Assembly: GCA_036272915.1 (NCBI GenBank) | Contig: DATAXV010000026.1 | Location: 1 to 33,068, forward strand | Source: DATAXV01 sp036272915 | GTDB taxonomy: Bacteria > Chloroflexota > Dormibacteria > Dormibacterales > Dormibacteraceae | DNA: 33,068 nt | Reading direction: 5' to 3' | Shown here: in pieces, positions 7,889 to 15,908 of the stretch | Position numbering within the stretch: position 1 is the stretch's first letter | Layout of the letters: each line of letters begins with the position of its first letter | The notes under the pieces: generated by a model | Database searches by the model: none | What the model saw: the letters and a program-made list of their open reading frames with translations, nothing else | What the model was told of the DNA's origin: nothing | Program-made: the position numbers and the translations under genes

Positions 7889-8899
7889 ATGACCATCAGA
7901 GTTGGCATCAACGGTTTCGGTCGCATCGGCCGGAACATCTACCGGGCCGCCCGGCAGCTGAACCCCGAGATCGAGATCGTGGCGGTCAACGATTTGGGCA
8001 ACGCGGCGACCTTCGCCCACCTCCTGAAGTACGACACCGGGCTGGGCGTCCTGCCCGCAGAGGTCAGCGGCAAGGACGGCGAGATCTGCGTCGACGGCCG
8101 GCCGACGAAGTTCCTCTCCACCCCCGACCCCAGGCAGCTGCCCTGGCGCGACCTCGGCGTCGACATCGTGATCGAGTCGACCGGGCTCTTCACCGACGCC
8201 AAGAAGGCGAGGGCGCACATCGACGACGGCGGCGCCAAGAAGGTGCTCATCTCCGCCCCGGCGACCAACCAGGACTACACCGTGGTCATGGGCGTCAACG
8301 ACGAGGGCTACGATGCGGCCAACCACAACGTGATCTCCAACGGCAGCTGCACGACCAACTGCCTGGTGCCGCTGGTCAAGGTCCTGAACGAGAACTTCGG
8401 CGTCGAGCACGGCCTGATGACCACGATCCACGCCTACACCGCCGACCAGCGGCTGCAGGACCTGCCCCACAAGGACCTGCGCCGGGCCCGGGCCGCGGCC
8501 GACAACATCATCCCCACCTCGACCGGCGCCAACCGGGCCGTCGCCGAGGTTCTGCCCGAGCTGGCCGGCAAGTTCATCGGCATGTCCTTCCGGGTGCCCG
8601 TCCTCTGCGTCTCCGTGGTCGACCTCAGCGTCGAGCTGCGGAAGTCGGTGACGGTCGACGCCATCAACGAGGCCATGGAGCAGGCGGCCGACGGCGAGCT
8701 CAAGGGGATCCTGGGCGTCAGCCACGGCGAGCTGGTCTCCTCCGACTTCAAGAACGACCCGCGCTCCTCGATCCTGGACGCCCCCTCGACCCTGGCCCTG
8801 GGCGAGCACACGGCCAAGGTCGTCGCCTGGTACGACAACGAGTGGGGCTTCAGCTGCCGCATGGTCGACCTGGTCGGCCACGTCGCCGAGCGCCTGTGA
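7889..8899 (+). CDS. gap: Glyceraldehyde-3-phosphate dehydrogenase, type I
   Basis: The 336-residue enzyme oxidises glyceraldehyde 3-phosphate to 1,3-bisphosphoglycerate in glycolysis. The NAD-binding motif GINGFGRIGRN opens the protein, and Asp35 in VNDLG favours NAD over NADP. The catalytic Cys154 lies in SNGSCTTNC, with Gly replacing the more usual Ala, and His181 lies in TIHAYTADQ. The C-terminal WYDNEWGFSCRM is present. The ATG is preceded by AGAAGAGG with almost no spacer. It is the first gene of a gap-pgk-tpi-gpm operon and overlaps pgk by four bases. A possible -10 TACCAT (7838-7843) lies upstream, but its -35 is weak. Confidence 0.97.
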   Translation: MTIRVGINGFGRIGRNIYRAARQLNPEIEIVAVNDLGNAATFAHLLKYDTGLGVLPAEVSGKDGEICVDGRPTKFLSTPDPRQLPWRDLGVDIVIESTGLFTDAKKARAHIDDGGAKKVLISAPATNQDYTVVMGVNDEGYDAANHNVISNGSCTTNCLVPLVKVLNENFGVEHGLMTTIHAYTADQRLQDLPHKDLRRARAAADNIIPTSTGANRAVAEVLPELAGKFIGMSFRVPVLCVSVVDLSVELRKSVTVDAINEAMEQAADGELKGILGVSHGELVSSDFKNDPRSSILDAPSTLALGEHTAKVVAWYDNEWGFSCRMVDLVGHVAERL

Positions 8900-10074
8900 C
8901 GGTGGAGGCCTGCTTCGACGCGGTCGAGGTCCAGGGCCGGCGGGTGCTGGTCCGGGAGGACCTCAACGTTCCCCTTCGCGAGGGCCGGATCTCCGACGAG
9001 ACCCGGCTCCGGGCGGCCGTGCCCACGCTCAGGGAGCTGGCCGACCGCGGCGCCCGCGTGATCGTCACCTCTCACCTCGGCCGGCCCAAGGGCAAGGTCG
9101 ATCCGACCTACTCGCTGCGGCCCGTCGCGACCCGGCTGGGCGAGCTGCTCGGCTGCGAGGTCCTCTTCGCCGAGGACTGCGTCGGATCCTCCGCCCAGGA
9201 GATCGTCTCCGCCCTCCGGGACGGGCAGGTGGCGCTGCTCGAGAACGTGCGCTTCCACCCCGAGGAGGAGGCCAACGACCCCGACTTCTCAGCCCGGCTG
9301 GCGGCCCACGCCGAGCTCTACGTCAACGACGCCTTCGCCGCCTCCCACCGGGCGCACGCCTCGGTGGTCGGGGTGGCGACGACGCTGCCCGCCTACTCGG
9401 GCCGGCTGATGCAGGCGGAGCTGGAGGCGCTGCACCGGGCGCTGGACGAGCCGCGGCGACCGCTGGTGGCGATCATCGGCGGGGCCAAGATCTCGACCAA
9501 GGCCGGGGTGCTCAGCTACCTTCTGCCCAAGGTCGATCGCATGCTCATCGGCGGCGCCATGGCCAACACCTTCTTCAAGGCGAAGGGCATGGAGATCGGC
9601 TCCAGCTTCGTCGAGGACGAGGCCCTCGACGCGGCTCGCGAGGTGGCCGCCGGCGCCGGCGACAAGCTGGTGCTGCCGGTCGACGCGGTCGTCGCCCAGT
9701 CGATGGAGAGCGGCGTCCCGACCCGCGTCGTCGGTGTCGACGAGGTCGAGCCCGGCTGGTCGATGCTGGACGTCGGGCCCGAGACCCGGCGCCGCTTCGC
9801 CGCCGAGGTCGCGGCCGCCGGCACCGTCGTCTGGAACGGGCCGGTCGGCGTCTTCGAGATCCCCGAGTTCGCGGGGGGGACGAGGGCGCTGGGCGAGGCG
9901 GTCGCCGCCGCCGAGGCCTTCTCCCTGGTCGGCGGCGGGGACACCGCCGCCGCCGTCGAGCAGCTCGGCCTGGCCGGCCGGTTCTCCCACGTCTCCACCG
10001 GCGGCGGCGCGACCCTCGAGTACCTCGAGGGCAGGCAGCTCCCCGGCGTGGCCGTGCTTCGTGAGGCGGACTGA
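8896..10074 (+). CDS. pgk: Phosphoglycerate kinase
   Basis: The 392-residue protein transfers the acyl phosphate of 1,3-bisphosphoglycerate to ADP. Substrate-binding residues are visible in VREDLNVPL (Arg20, Asp22, Asn24) and SHLGRPKG (His60, Arg63). The nucleotide side has GGAKISTKAGVL (Lys198) and GGGDTAAAV near residue 347. Length and domain order are normal. I chose GTG 8896, which overlaps the gap stop as GTGA. The longer frame from 8842 would add 18 residues translated from inside gap. The overlap implies translational coupling. A second GTG at 8902 cannot be excluded. Confidence 0.97.
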   Translation: MTVEACFDAVEVQGRRVLVREDLNVPLREGRISDETRLRAAVPTLRELADRGARVIVTSHLGRPKGKVDPTYSLRPVATRLGELLGCEVLFAEDCVGSSAQEIVSALRDGQVALLENVRFHPEEEANDPDFSARLAAHAELYVNDAFAASHRAHASVVGVATTLPAYSGRLMQAELEALHRALDEPRRPLVAIIGGAKISTKAGVLSYLLPKVDRMLIGGAMANTFFKAKGMEIGSSFVEDEALDAAREVAAGAGDKLVLPVDAVVAQSMESGVPTRVVGVDEVEPGWSMLDVGPETRRRFAAEVAAAGTVVWNGPVGVFEIPEFAGGTRALGEAVAAAEAFSLVGGGDTAAAVEQLGLAGRFSHVSTGGGATLEYLEGRQLPGVAVLREAD

Positions 10075-10075
10075 G

Positions 10076-10861
10076 GTGGCGCGCCTGCCCCTGCTCGCCG
10101 GGAACTGGAAGATGAACCCGGCCAGCCTGGACCAGGCGCTGACCCTGGCCGGGGCCGTCGAGGCGGCCGCGGCAGGCTGGCGGGAGGGGGTCGAGGTGGC
10201 CGTCTTCCCGCCCTTCCCCTGGCTCCTGCCGGTGCACGAGCAGCGGCGGCCGGAGTCGCTCCGGCTGGGCGCCCAGAACTGCCACTGGGCGGATGCCGGC
10301 GCCTTCACCGGCGAGGTGGCTCCGTCCATGCTCCGCGGCTGGTGCGACTGGGTCATCCTCGGCCACTCCGAGCGGCGCACGCTGTTCGGCGAGACCGACG
10401 AGGCGGTGGCCCGCAAGGCCCGGTCGGTGATCGACGCCGGCCTGGGCGCCCTGATCTGCGTCGGTGAGCGCGAGGACGAGCACGTGGCCGGGCGGACCGA
10501 CGAGATCGTCGGCGGTCAGCTGGCCCGGGACCTCGCCAAGCTCACGCCGGCGGACGCCGCCCGTCTGGTCATCGCCTACGAGCCGGTCTGGGCGATCGGG
10601 ACCGGTCGCAGCGCCGACGCCGCCCACGCCGGGCCGGTCATGGACCGCTGCCGCGCGGGGGTCGCCGCGGCGCTGGGGGAGGCGGCCGCGGCCGGGGTCC
10701 GCATCCTCTACGGCGGCAGCGTCAAGGCCGCCAACGTCGCTGAGTACGTGAGCCTGGAGAGCTGCGACGGCTGCCTCGTCGGCGGTGCCAGCCTCCTCGC
10801 CGAGGAGTTCGCAACCATGATCGAGGTGGTGGCCGCGCGCGGCCTGGAGGCGAAGCGATGA
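10076..10861 (+). CDS. tpiA: Triosephosphate isomerase
   Basis: The 261-residue TIM-barrel enzyme interconverts dihydroxyacetone phosphate and glyceraldehyde 3-phosphate. All catalytic residues are present: Lys12 in GNWKMN, His97 in GHSERR and Glu169 in AYEPVWAIGTG. The phosphate-binding motif YGGSVKAAN and the family's VGGASL end are also there. GTG 10076 begins one base after the pgk stop, and the tpi stop overlaps the ATG of gpm as ATGA. An earlier in-frame GTG at 10061 would overlap pgk by 14 nt and is less likely. The tight spacing shows a single operon. Confidence 0.96.
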   Translation: MARLPLLAGNWKMNPASLDQALTLAGAVEAAAAGWREGVEVAVFPPFPWLLPVHEQRRPESLRLGAQNCHWADAGAFTGEVAPSMLRGWCDWVILGHSERRTLFGETDEAVARKARSVIDAGLGALICVGEREDEHVAGRTDEIVGGQLARDLAKLTPADAARLVIAYEPVWAIGTGRSADAAHAGPVMDRCRAGVAAALGEAAAAGVRILYGGSVKAANVAEYVSLESCDGCLVGGASLLAEEFATMIEVVAARGLEAKR

Positions 10862-11643
10862 GCCGTCTCATCCTGCTCCGCCACGGTGAGAGCGAGTGGA
10901 ACGCGCTCGACCTCTTCTGTGGCTGGGTCGACGTCGGCCTCAGCCCCAAGGGCCAGGAGGAGGCGCGGCGGGGCGGCGAGCTGCTGGCCGAGCGGGGGCT
11001 GTACCCCGACCTGGTCCACACCTCGCTGCTGCGCCGGGCCATCCAGACCGCCGACATCGCCCTCGAGGCGTGCGAGCGGCTCTGGCTGCCGGTCCGCCGC
11101 TCCTGGCGGCTGAACGAGCGCCACTACGGCGCCCTCCAGGGCAAGAACAAGGCGGAGACGCTGCAGCAGTTCGGCGAGGAGCAGTTCATGCGCTGGCGCC
11201 GCTCCTACGACGAGCCGCCGCCGCCGATCCCGGACGACGACCCCTACTCGCAGAGCCGGGATCCCCGGTACGCGACGCTGCCGGAGGAGCTCAGGCCGCG
11301 CAGCGAGTGCCTGAAGGACGTGGTCGCCCGGATGCTCCCCTACTGGTACGACAGCATCGTCCCCGACCTGGTGTCGGACCGGACGGTGCTGATCTCAGCT
11401 CACGGCAACTCCCTCCGGGCGCTGGTCAAGCATCTGGACGGGATGTCCGACAAGGACGTGGTCGGGCTCAACCTCCCCACCGGCATCCCGCTCCTGTACG
11501 AGCTGGACGCGTCCCTGCGCCCGCTGCGCCGCGGGGGAGAGTATCTGGACCCGGAGGCCGCCGCCAGGTCGATCGAGGCGGTCAAGAACCAGGGTCGCGG
11601 CAAGGTGGCGGAACGCACGCCCGCCACCGGTGGACAGGCGTAG
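10858..11643 (+). CDS. gpmA: 2,3-bisphosphoglycerate-dependent phosphoglycerate mutase
   Basis: The 261-residue histidine phosphatase-fold enzyme interconverts 3- and 2-phosphoglycerate. The phosphorylated histidine is His9 in LRHGESEWN. The acid/base Glu87 lies in LNERHYGALQGKNKAE, and His182 lies in SAHGNSLRAL. The insertion with YDEPPPPIPDDDPY is typical of the cofactor-dependent GpmA group rather than the broad phosphatases. The ATG overlaps the tpi stop by four bases. This extends the classical gap-pgk-tpi cluster by one more glycolytic step. Confidence 0.95.
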   Translation: MSRLILLRHGESEWNALDLFCGWVDVGLSPKGQEEARRGGELLAERGLYPDLVHTSLLRRAIQTADIALEACERLWLPVRRSWRLNERHYGALQGKNKAETLQQFGEEQFMRWRRSYDEPPPPIPDDDPYSQSRDPRYATLPEELRPRSECLKDVVARMLPYWYDSIVPDLVSDRTVLISAHGNSLRALVKHLDGMSDKDVVGLNLPTGIPLLYELDASLRPLRRGGEYLDPEAAARSIEAVKNQGRGKVAERTPATGGQA

Positions 11644-11686
11644 GTTGGAACCCCGGTCAATTCCACAAGCTGGAGAGGTTTAGCAC

Positions 11687-12295
11687 ATGGCGTTCGAACT
11701 GCCCGCGCTTCCCTACGCGTATGACGCTCTGGAGCCCCACATCGACGCGCAGACGATGCAGCTCCACCATGACAAGCATCACCAGACCTACGTCACCAAC
11801 CTGAATGCGGCGATCGAGAAGCACCCCGAGCTGGCCTCCAAGAGCGTGGAGGAGCTGGTCGGCGACCTGGCCTCGATCCCGGAGGACATCCGCACCGCCG
11901 TCAAGAACAACGGCGGCCAGCACCTCAACCACTCGATCTTCTGGCAGTCCCTGAGCGGGACCGGCGGCGGCGAGCCGACCGGCCCGGTGGCCGACGCCAT
12001 CGCCGCGGCGTTCGGCGACTTCGCCAGCTTCAAGGACACCTTCACCAAGGCCGCCACGACCCAGTTCGGAAGCGGCTGGGCCTGGCTCTACGTCAACGGC
12101 GGCAAGCTCGCGGTGAAGGGCTTCGCCAACGGCGACAACCCGGCCATGGACGGCGGCGTCCCGGTGCTCGGCATCGACGTCTGGGAGCACGCCTACTACC
12201 TGCGCTACCAGAACCGGCGCCCCGACTACATCGCCGCGTTCTTCAACGTCATCAACTGGCAGTCGGTCGCCGAGAGGCTGGCCGCGGCCAAGTAG
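11687..12295 (+). CDS. sodA: Superoxide dismutase, Fe/Mn family
   Basis: The 202-residue enzyme dismutates superoxide in the cytoplasm. The four metal ligands are His27 (LHHDKHH), His82 (NHSIFW), Asp164 and His168 (DVWEHAYYLRYQ). The start has a strong Shine-Dalgarno, GGAGAGG, 8 nt upstream. No export signal is seen. The outer-sphere positions are Gln78 in NNGGQHLNH and Gly149 in ANGDNPAM. In Escherichia coli MnSOD the Gln comes from the second position, while FeSOD supplies it from the first, so the pattern looks iron-like or cambialistic. It begins 43 nt after gpmA and may be read from the glycolytic transcript. Confidence 0.95.
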   Translation: MAFELPALPYAYDALEPHIDAQTMQLHHDKHHQTYVTNLNAAIEKHPELASKSVEELVGDLASIPEDIRTAVKNNGGQHLNHSIFWQSLSGTGGGEPTGPVADAIAAAFGDFASFKDTFTKAATTQFGSGWAWLYVNGGKLAVKGFANGDNPAMDGGVPVLGIDVWEHAYYLRYQNRRPDYIAAFFNVINWQSVAERLAAAK

Positions 12296-12311
12296 CAGCG
12301 CGCATCCGGCG

Positions 12312-12340
12312 CGGAGGGGCACGCTCGGCGGGCCCCTCCG
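12312..12340 (+). terminator. Hairpin after sodA, possible terminator
   Basis: Nine base pairs (12312-12320 with 12332-12340, core GGAGGGGC/GCCCCTCC) close an 11-nt loop 16 nt after the sodA stop. Only a weak TTGTT follows at 12351-12355. It could end or attenuate the glycolysis-sodA transcript before secG. Confidence 0.45.
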
Positions 12341-12354
12341 GCCGCACGCGTTGT

Positions 12355-12360
12355 TAGAAT
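12355..12360 (+). promoter_or_regulatory. Candidate -10 element for secG
   Basis: TAGAAT stands 13 nt before the secG ATG and matches the -10 consensus at four of six positions. No clear -35 is visible because the preceding hairpin occupies that place. It suggests that secG has its own promoter with a very short leader. Confidence 0.35.
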
Positions 12361-12373
12361 CGGCTCCGAACTC

Positions 12374-12634
12374 ATGGAAGGTCTCAAGAACGCGTTCGTC
12401 ATCCTCGAGGTGATCGTGGCCGTGCTGCTCATGGCGGGCGTGCTGCTGCAGACCCCCAAGGCGACGAGCGGGCTCGGCGGGACCCTCGGTGGCGGTGACG
12501 GCGGGATCGGGGGTGGCTACCGGACCCGGCGAGGCCTTGAGCGGCAGCTCTATTTCACGACCTGGGTGCTGGCCGCGGCTTTCCTCGTCATCTCCATCGC
12601 CAACATCTGGGTCGCCTCCCACCCCGGTTCCTGA
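12374..12634 (+). CDS. secG: Preprotein translocase subunit SecG
   Basis: The 86-residue protein has two hydrophobic helices, at about residues 8-26 and 60-80. They are separated by the glycine-rich cytoplasmic loop (SGLGGTLGGGDGGIGGGY) typical of SecG. It assists SecYEG in protein export at the membrane. The position after a gap-pgk-tpi cluster is common in Gram-positive bacteria, here with gpmA and sodA inserted between. The next gene, an exported lipoprotein, starts 9 nt later and probably shares the mRNA. Confidence 0.92.
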   Translation: MEGLKNAFVILEVIVAVLLMAGVLLQTPKATSGLGGTLGGGDGGIGGGYRTRRGLERQLYFTTWVLAAAFLVISIANIWVASHPGS

Positions 12635-12643
12635 GCGCGCGCC

Positions 12644-14287
12644 GTGCCGCGGCGTGTCCTCCTCTGCGCTCTCGCCTGCGTCATGATGCTGTCCGCCTGC
12701 CGCCTGCAGGTGCCGTCGGTGCCGGTGCCCACCGTTCACCTCTCGGCCCAGTCCGGCGGCTCGGTGACGGAGGCGGTCGCCGGGCAGATCGGCCCGCTCA
12801 ACCCCCTCTTCGAGACCGGGCAGAACGACCAGGACGTGGACAGCCTGATCTATCAGGGGCTGACCACCGTCAACTCCAGCCAGGACGTGGTGCCGCTGCT
12901 GGCCTCGGGCTGGAAGGTCTCCGGCAACGGGCTCACCTACACCGTCCAGCTGCGCCAGGACGTCCGCTGGGCGGACGGGGCGCCCTTCACCGCCGGCGAC
13001 GTCGTCTTCACCTACCACCTGCTCCAGAACCCGGCGTATGCCGGCTCCGGCAGCGACGTCTGGAGGGACGTGCAGGTCCAGCAGCTGAACCACCACGCGG
13101 TCCAGTTCACGCTGGTCGCGCCCAACGCCGCCTTCCCGGAGACGCTGCGCCAGGGGATCATCCCCGAGCACATCTTCTCCGACATCGCCGCCAGCCGGAT
13201 CGAGGGCGACGCCCACAGCGAGGCGGAGGCCTTCGGGACCGGGCCCTTCCGGGTGCGATCGATCAGCCAGAACGGCGAGCGGGTGACCCTGGTCCGCAAC
13301 ACCAGGGCGAGGCCGCGGCCGCTGCTCGGCGGCTTCGTCTTCCAGTCCTACCAGACGCTGGGGGCGGCCTTCAACGCCGTCGCCGACGGCCAGGCCGACA
13401 CCGTCGGGTCCCTGCAGCCGCCCTCGCTGGCCTCGCTCGGGGCGCACCCCAACCTGGTCGTCCGGCAGCTCCAGACCTACAGCTACGTGGCCCTGCTCTT
13501 CAACCTCCAGAAGCCCTCGCTCAACGCCTTCTTCGGCCAGACCTCGGTGCGGCAGGCGCTGGACGAGGCGATCGACCGCAACGCCATCGTCAACGGCGTG
13601 CTCGGCGGCAGGGCGGAGGTGGACCCGGGGCCGATCCCGCCCACCAGCTGGGCCTACGCGCCCGGGCAGGCGAGCCCGGGTGGCACCTACAACCCGGTCG
13701 GGGCCAGGGCGGCGCTGCAGCAGGCGGGCTGGGTTCTGGAGCCGGGATCGCGCTACCGGACCAGGAACGGCAACACCTTCGCCCTCAGCCTGTCCACGCC
13801 CGACGGCTATCCCTATCCCCAGGTGGCGCACGCGATCGCCGGTCAGCTGGCCGCCGTCGGGGTTCACGTCACCGTGCATGCCATGACGGCGGGGCAGCTG
13901 GTCGGCACCAAGCTCGCCCGGCACGAATACCAGCTGGCGCTGGTCGCCTTCGACATGGGCCCCGACCCCGACCAGTACACGCTCTGGCATTCGGACCCGT
14001 CGCCCGGCCAGCTCAACTTCTCCAGCCCCGAGCTCCCGCGGCAGGACCTGATCGACAAGGACCTTCAGGACGGACGCGACCTGACCGACCGGGGCGAGCG
14101 GGCCGCCGCCTACGCCGACTTCCAGTCGCTGATCGTCCAGGCCGCGCCCGCCGCGTTCCTCTTCTCGCCGACCTACGACTACGTGCTCAGCAAGCGCATC
14201 CGGGGCGTGCAGATCAATCCGGTGATCGATCCGAGCGACCGCCTCGAGTACGTCTCCAGCTGGTATGTGAACGTCCGGCAGGGCTGA
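12644..14287 (+). CDS. Oligopeptide/dipeptide ABC transporter substrate-binding lipoprotein (SBP family 5)
   Basis: The 547-residue protein starts with a lipoprotein signal (MPRRVLLCALACVMMLSAC), with lipobox LSAC and Cys19 as the lipid anchor. The mature part matches SBP_bac_5: GGSVTEAVAGQIGPLNPLF, LASGWKVSGNGLTYTVQLRQDVRWADGAPFTAGDVVFTYH, and the family's FGTGPFRV and VRQALDEAIDRNAIVNGVLGG. It would bind peptides or other solutes at the outer face of the membrane. No permease or ATPase gene follows, so it is an orphan here and the partner must be elsewhere. GTG 12644 is the only start that gives a complete signal peptide. No Shine-Dalgarno is seen. Confidence 0.9.
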   Translation: MPRRVLLCALACVMMLSACRLQVPSVPVPTVHLSAQSGGSVTEAVAGQIGPLNPLFETGQNDQDVDSLIYQGLTTVNSSQDVVPLLASGWKVSGNGLTYTVQLRQDVRWADGAPFTAGDVVFTYHLLQNPAYAGSGSDVWRDVQVQQLNHHAVQFTLVAPNAAFPETLRQGIIPEHIFSDIAASRIEGDAHSEAEAFGTGPFRVRSISQNGERVTLVRNTRARPRPLLGGFVFQSYQTLGAAFNAVADGQADTVGSLQPPSLASLGAHPNLVVRQLQTYSYVALLFNLQKPSLNAFFGQTSVRQALDEAIDRNAIVNGVLGGRAEVDPGPIPPTSWAYAPGQASPGGTYNPVGARAALQQAGWVLEPGSRYRTRNGNTFALSLSTPDGYPYPQVAHAIAGQLAAVGVHVTVHAMTAGQLVGTKLARHEYQLALVAFDMGPDPDQYTLWHSDPSPGQLNFSSPELPRQDLIDKDLQDGRDLTDRGERAAAYADFQSLIVQAAPAAFLFSPTYDYVLSKRIRGVQINPVIDPSDRLEYVSSWYVNVRQG

Positions 14288-14346
14288 CGTCCCGAGTCGG
14301 GCATGCGGAGTGTGGTCGAAACGGAACCGCCGCCCGCCCCCGTACG

Positions 14347-14589
14347 ATGGGTCCCGCCATGAGCCGATCGCGTCGCCGGACCGCCTACCTCGGCATCACC
14401 GGCGCACCCTCCGAGAAGCGCGACAAGCGCGAGTGGCATCGGCGGATGCGGGCCGGCGAGCGTGGGGCGCTCCGCCACGGCCGGCTCCTTCCCCTGCCCA
14501 GAGAGGTCAGCGACCCCTGGGCGATGGCCAAGGACGGGAAGGTCTTCGGTCAAAGGTGGCGCGACATCGATCGGCTGATGCGGAAGTAG
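14347..14589 (+). CDS. Small basic conserved-looking protein, function unknown
   Basis: This 80-residue, strongly basic protein reads KRDKREWHRRMRAGERGALR and then PREVSDPWAMAKDGKVFG. It has no cysteines, membrane segment or signal. The second half recalls small bacterial proteins with an REVSxxWxMxKDGK pattern, but I cannot name a family. The codon use fits a coding region. ATG 14359 (MSRSRRR) is an alternative start. It lies alone between the peptide-binding lipoprotein and a stretch without genes. I rate it as likely real on composition and motif quality only. Confidence 0.6.
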   Translation: MGPAMSRSRRRTAYLGITGAPSEKRDKREWHRRMRAGERGALRHGRLLPLPREVSDPWAMAKDGKVFGQRWRDIDRLMRK

Positions 14590-15097
14590 GCACCGGCCCG
14601 GCGCTCGACGAACCATGGTCCGAGCCTCGGGTCTCGCTGCCCGCCATGGCGAGATGTAGGGGCTGGCCGACCGCCGTTCGTAGGGATTCGATCTGCCCGT
14701 CGTCACCGGGCTCGACCCTGCTTCCAGCGAGAACGCGACCGCTTCCGCGGCGGCCCCGCGGGCATCGTCGAGGGTTGACCGTCCTCCTCTGATGACGACC
14801 GCATCGGCGACGCGGAGATGTCACGGTCCCGTGTCCGGGTCTTGCTGAAATCGCACCGGTATGCGCGCCTCCGCCACGGTTCATTCCACCGCAGCCGCAG
14901 CCCTTCCGCTCGCCAGGGTGATGCCGAACTGCTCGGCGACGTTCTCCCGCTGCGAAACCGAGCGGTCGAAGCACCTTCACCTGCCCAGAGGCGACGATTC
15001 GGTCCCCGCCGCCGGAGATGCACCTCTCGCCGCGTGGAGCGTTCTGGCGAGCCGCCGTTGACCTCCGCCATTGGTCTGCGTAAGCTGACGGTCAGCA
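14590..15097. other. 508-nt stretch without a supported gene
   Basis: No intact gene is visible on either strand. On the minus strand two short frames look faintly coding (GGGDRIVASGQVKVLRP near 14970-15020, then VSQRENVAEQFGITLASGRAAAAVE near 14900-14970). They are in different frames with no start, so a decayed gene is possible but not shown. The last 40 nt hold the promoter of the ArsR fusion gene. Confidence 0.4.
15058..15095 (+). promoter_or_regulatory. Promoter and palindromic operator of the ArsR-SRPBCC gene
   Basis: A -35 TTGACC (15058-15063) and a -10 TAAGCT (15081-15086) are separated by exactly 17 bp. CTGAC-G-GTCAG (15085-15095), a perfect 11-bp palindrome, overlaps the end of the -10 and the expected transcription start. 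The TTG start codon follows 2 nt later, so the mRNA has at most a few leader bases. A repressor bound to the palindrome would block polymerase, the classical ArsR arrangement. Confidence 0.6.
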
Positions 15098-15907
15098 TTG
15101 ACTGACATAGATCATGTGGTCGAGGCCGTGGCCGATCCGGTGCGCCGGCAGATTCTCGACCGGCTCGCCACCGGACCGCAGCCGGTCTCGCACATCGCCC
15201 GCGGCCTGCCCGTCGGCCGTCCCGCCGTCTCAATGCATCTCCGAGTGCTCCGCGATGCGGGTGTCGTCACCGTCCGCCCGGCCGGCAACCGGCGTCTCTA
15301 CCAGCTCAACGCCGAGGCGATGCGACGGCTGCGGGAGCACTTCGACTGGTACTGGGCACAGGCACTGGGCGCGTTTCAGGAAGCCGCCGAGGAGGAGGCG
15401 CGCAAGGAGGCACCGATGATGGAAGAGGAAGAGGTCCTGATCACGATCGAGGTCACTGTGAGGGCGCCGCTCGCGGTCGCCTTCCGCGTCTTCACCGGGC
15501 TGAGGTGGTGGCCGGTCGCCACCCATCACCTGGCCGATCCGCCTGGCGAGGAGGCCATCCTGGAGCCGTTCGTCGGCGGGCGCTGGTACGAGCGCGGTCC
15601 CGGGGATCGCGAGCGGGACTGGGGGAGGGTCCTGGTCTGGGAGCCGCCCCACCGCGTTCTCCTCACCTGGCTGGTCGGACCTGACTGGACGTTCGAGCCG
15701 GACCCCGCCCGTGCCTCGGAGATCGAGGTCATGTTCGCACCGATGGGCGACGAGGAGACGCGCGTCGAGTACTCGCACCGCCACCTCGAGCGCTACGGCC
15801 GTGAGGCGGACCGGATGCTGCGCGCGCTCAGCGGGCCGTCGGCCGCCGCCCATGTGGTCGAGACCTTCGCCAGCGTGCTCCCTCTCGCCGCCGCCCAGGG
15901 GTCCTGA
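15098..15907 (+). CDS. ArsR-family regulator fused to an SRPBCC (AHSA1-like) domain
   Basis: Residues 1-95 form an ArsR winged helix (VVEAVADPVRRQILDRLATG, then VGRPAVSMHLRVLRDAGVV and AGNRRLYQLN). None of the metal-site cysteines of the classic ArsR/SmtB sensors is present. After a Glu-rich linker (about 100-112), residues 113-265 form an SRPBCC/START-like domain (ITIEVTVRAPLAVAFRVFT, FVGGRWYERG, WGRVLVWEPPHRVLLTW). That fold usually binds a hydrophobic ligand, so the protein may be a one-component sensor. This is inference. The start is TTG 15098; a later GTG at 15116 would cut into the conserved helix. It is followed after one base by a VOC-family gene. Confidence 0.88.
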   Translation: MTDIDHVVEAVADPVRRQILDRLATGPQPVSHIARGLPVGRPAVSMHLRVLRDAGVVTVRPAGNRRLYQLNAEAMRRLREHFDWYWAQALGAFQEAAEEEARKEAPMMEEEEVLITIEVTVRAPLAVAFRVFTGLRWWPVATHHLADPPGEEAILEPFVGGRWYERGPGDRERDWGRVLVWEPPHRVLLTWLVGPDWTFEPDPARASEIEVMFAPMGDEETRVEYSHRHLERYGREADRMLRALSGPSAAAHVVETFASVLPLAAAQGS

Positions 15908-15908
15908 C

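Noticed and set aside
11657..13990. A 777-codon open frame on the minus strand opposite gpmA-sodA-secG-lipoprotein
   Set aside because: It is antisense to four recognised genes, has low-complexity Arg/Gly/Val-rich composition and no motif. Long antisense frames are expected at this GC content.
14703..15233. A 176-codon minus frame in the gene-poor stretch and ArsR start
   Set aside because: It is Arg-rich, has no family pattern and overlaps the ArsR-SRPBCC gene and its promoter.
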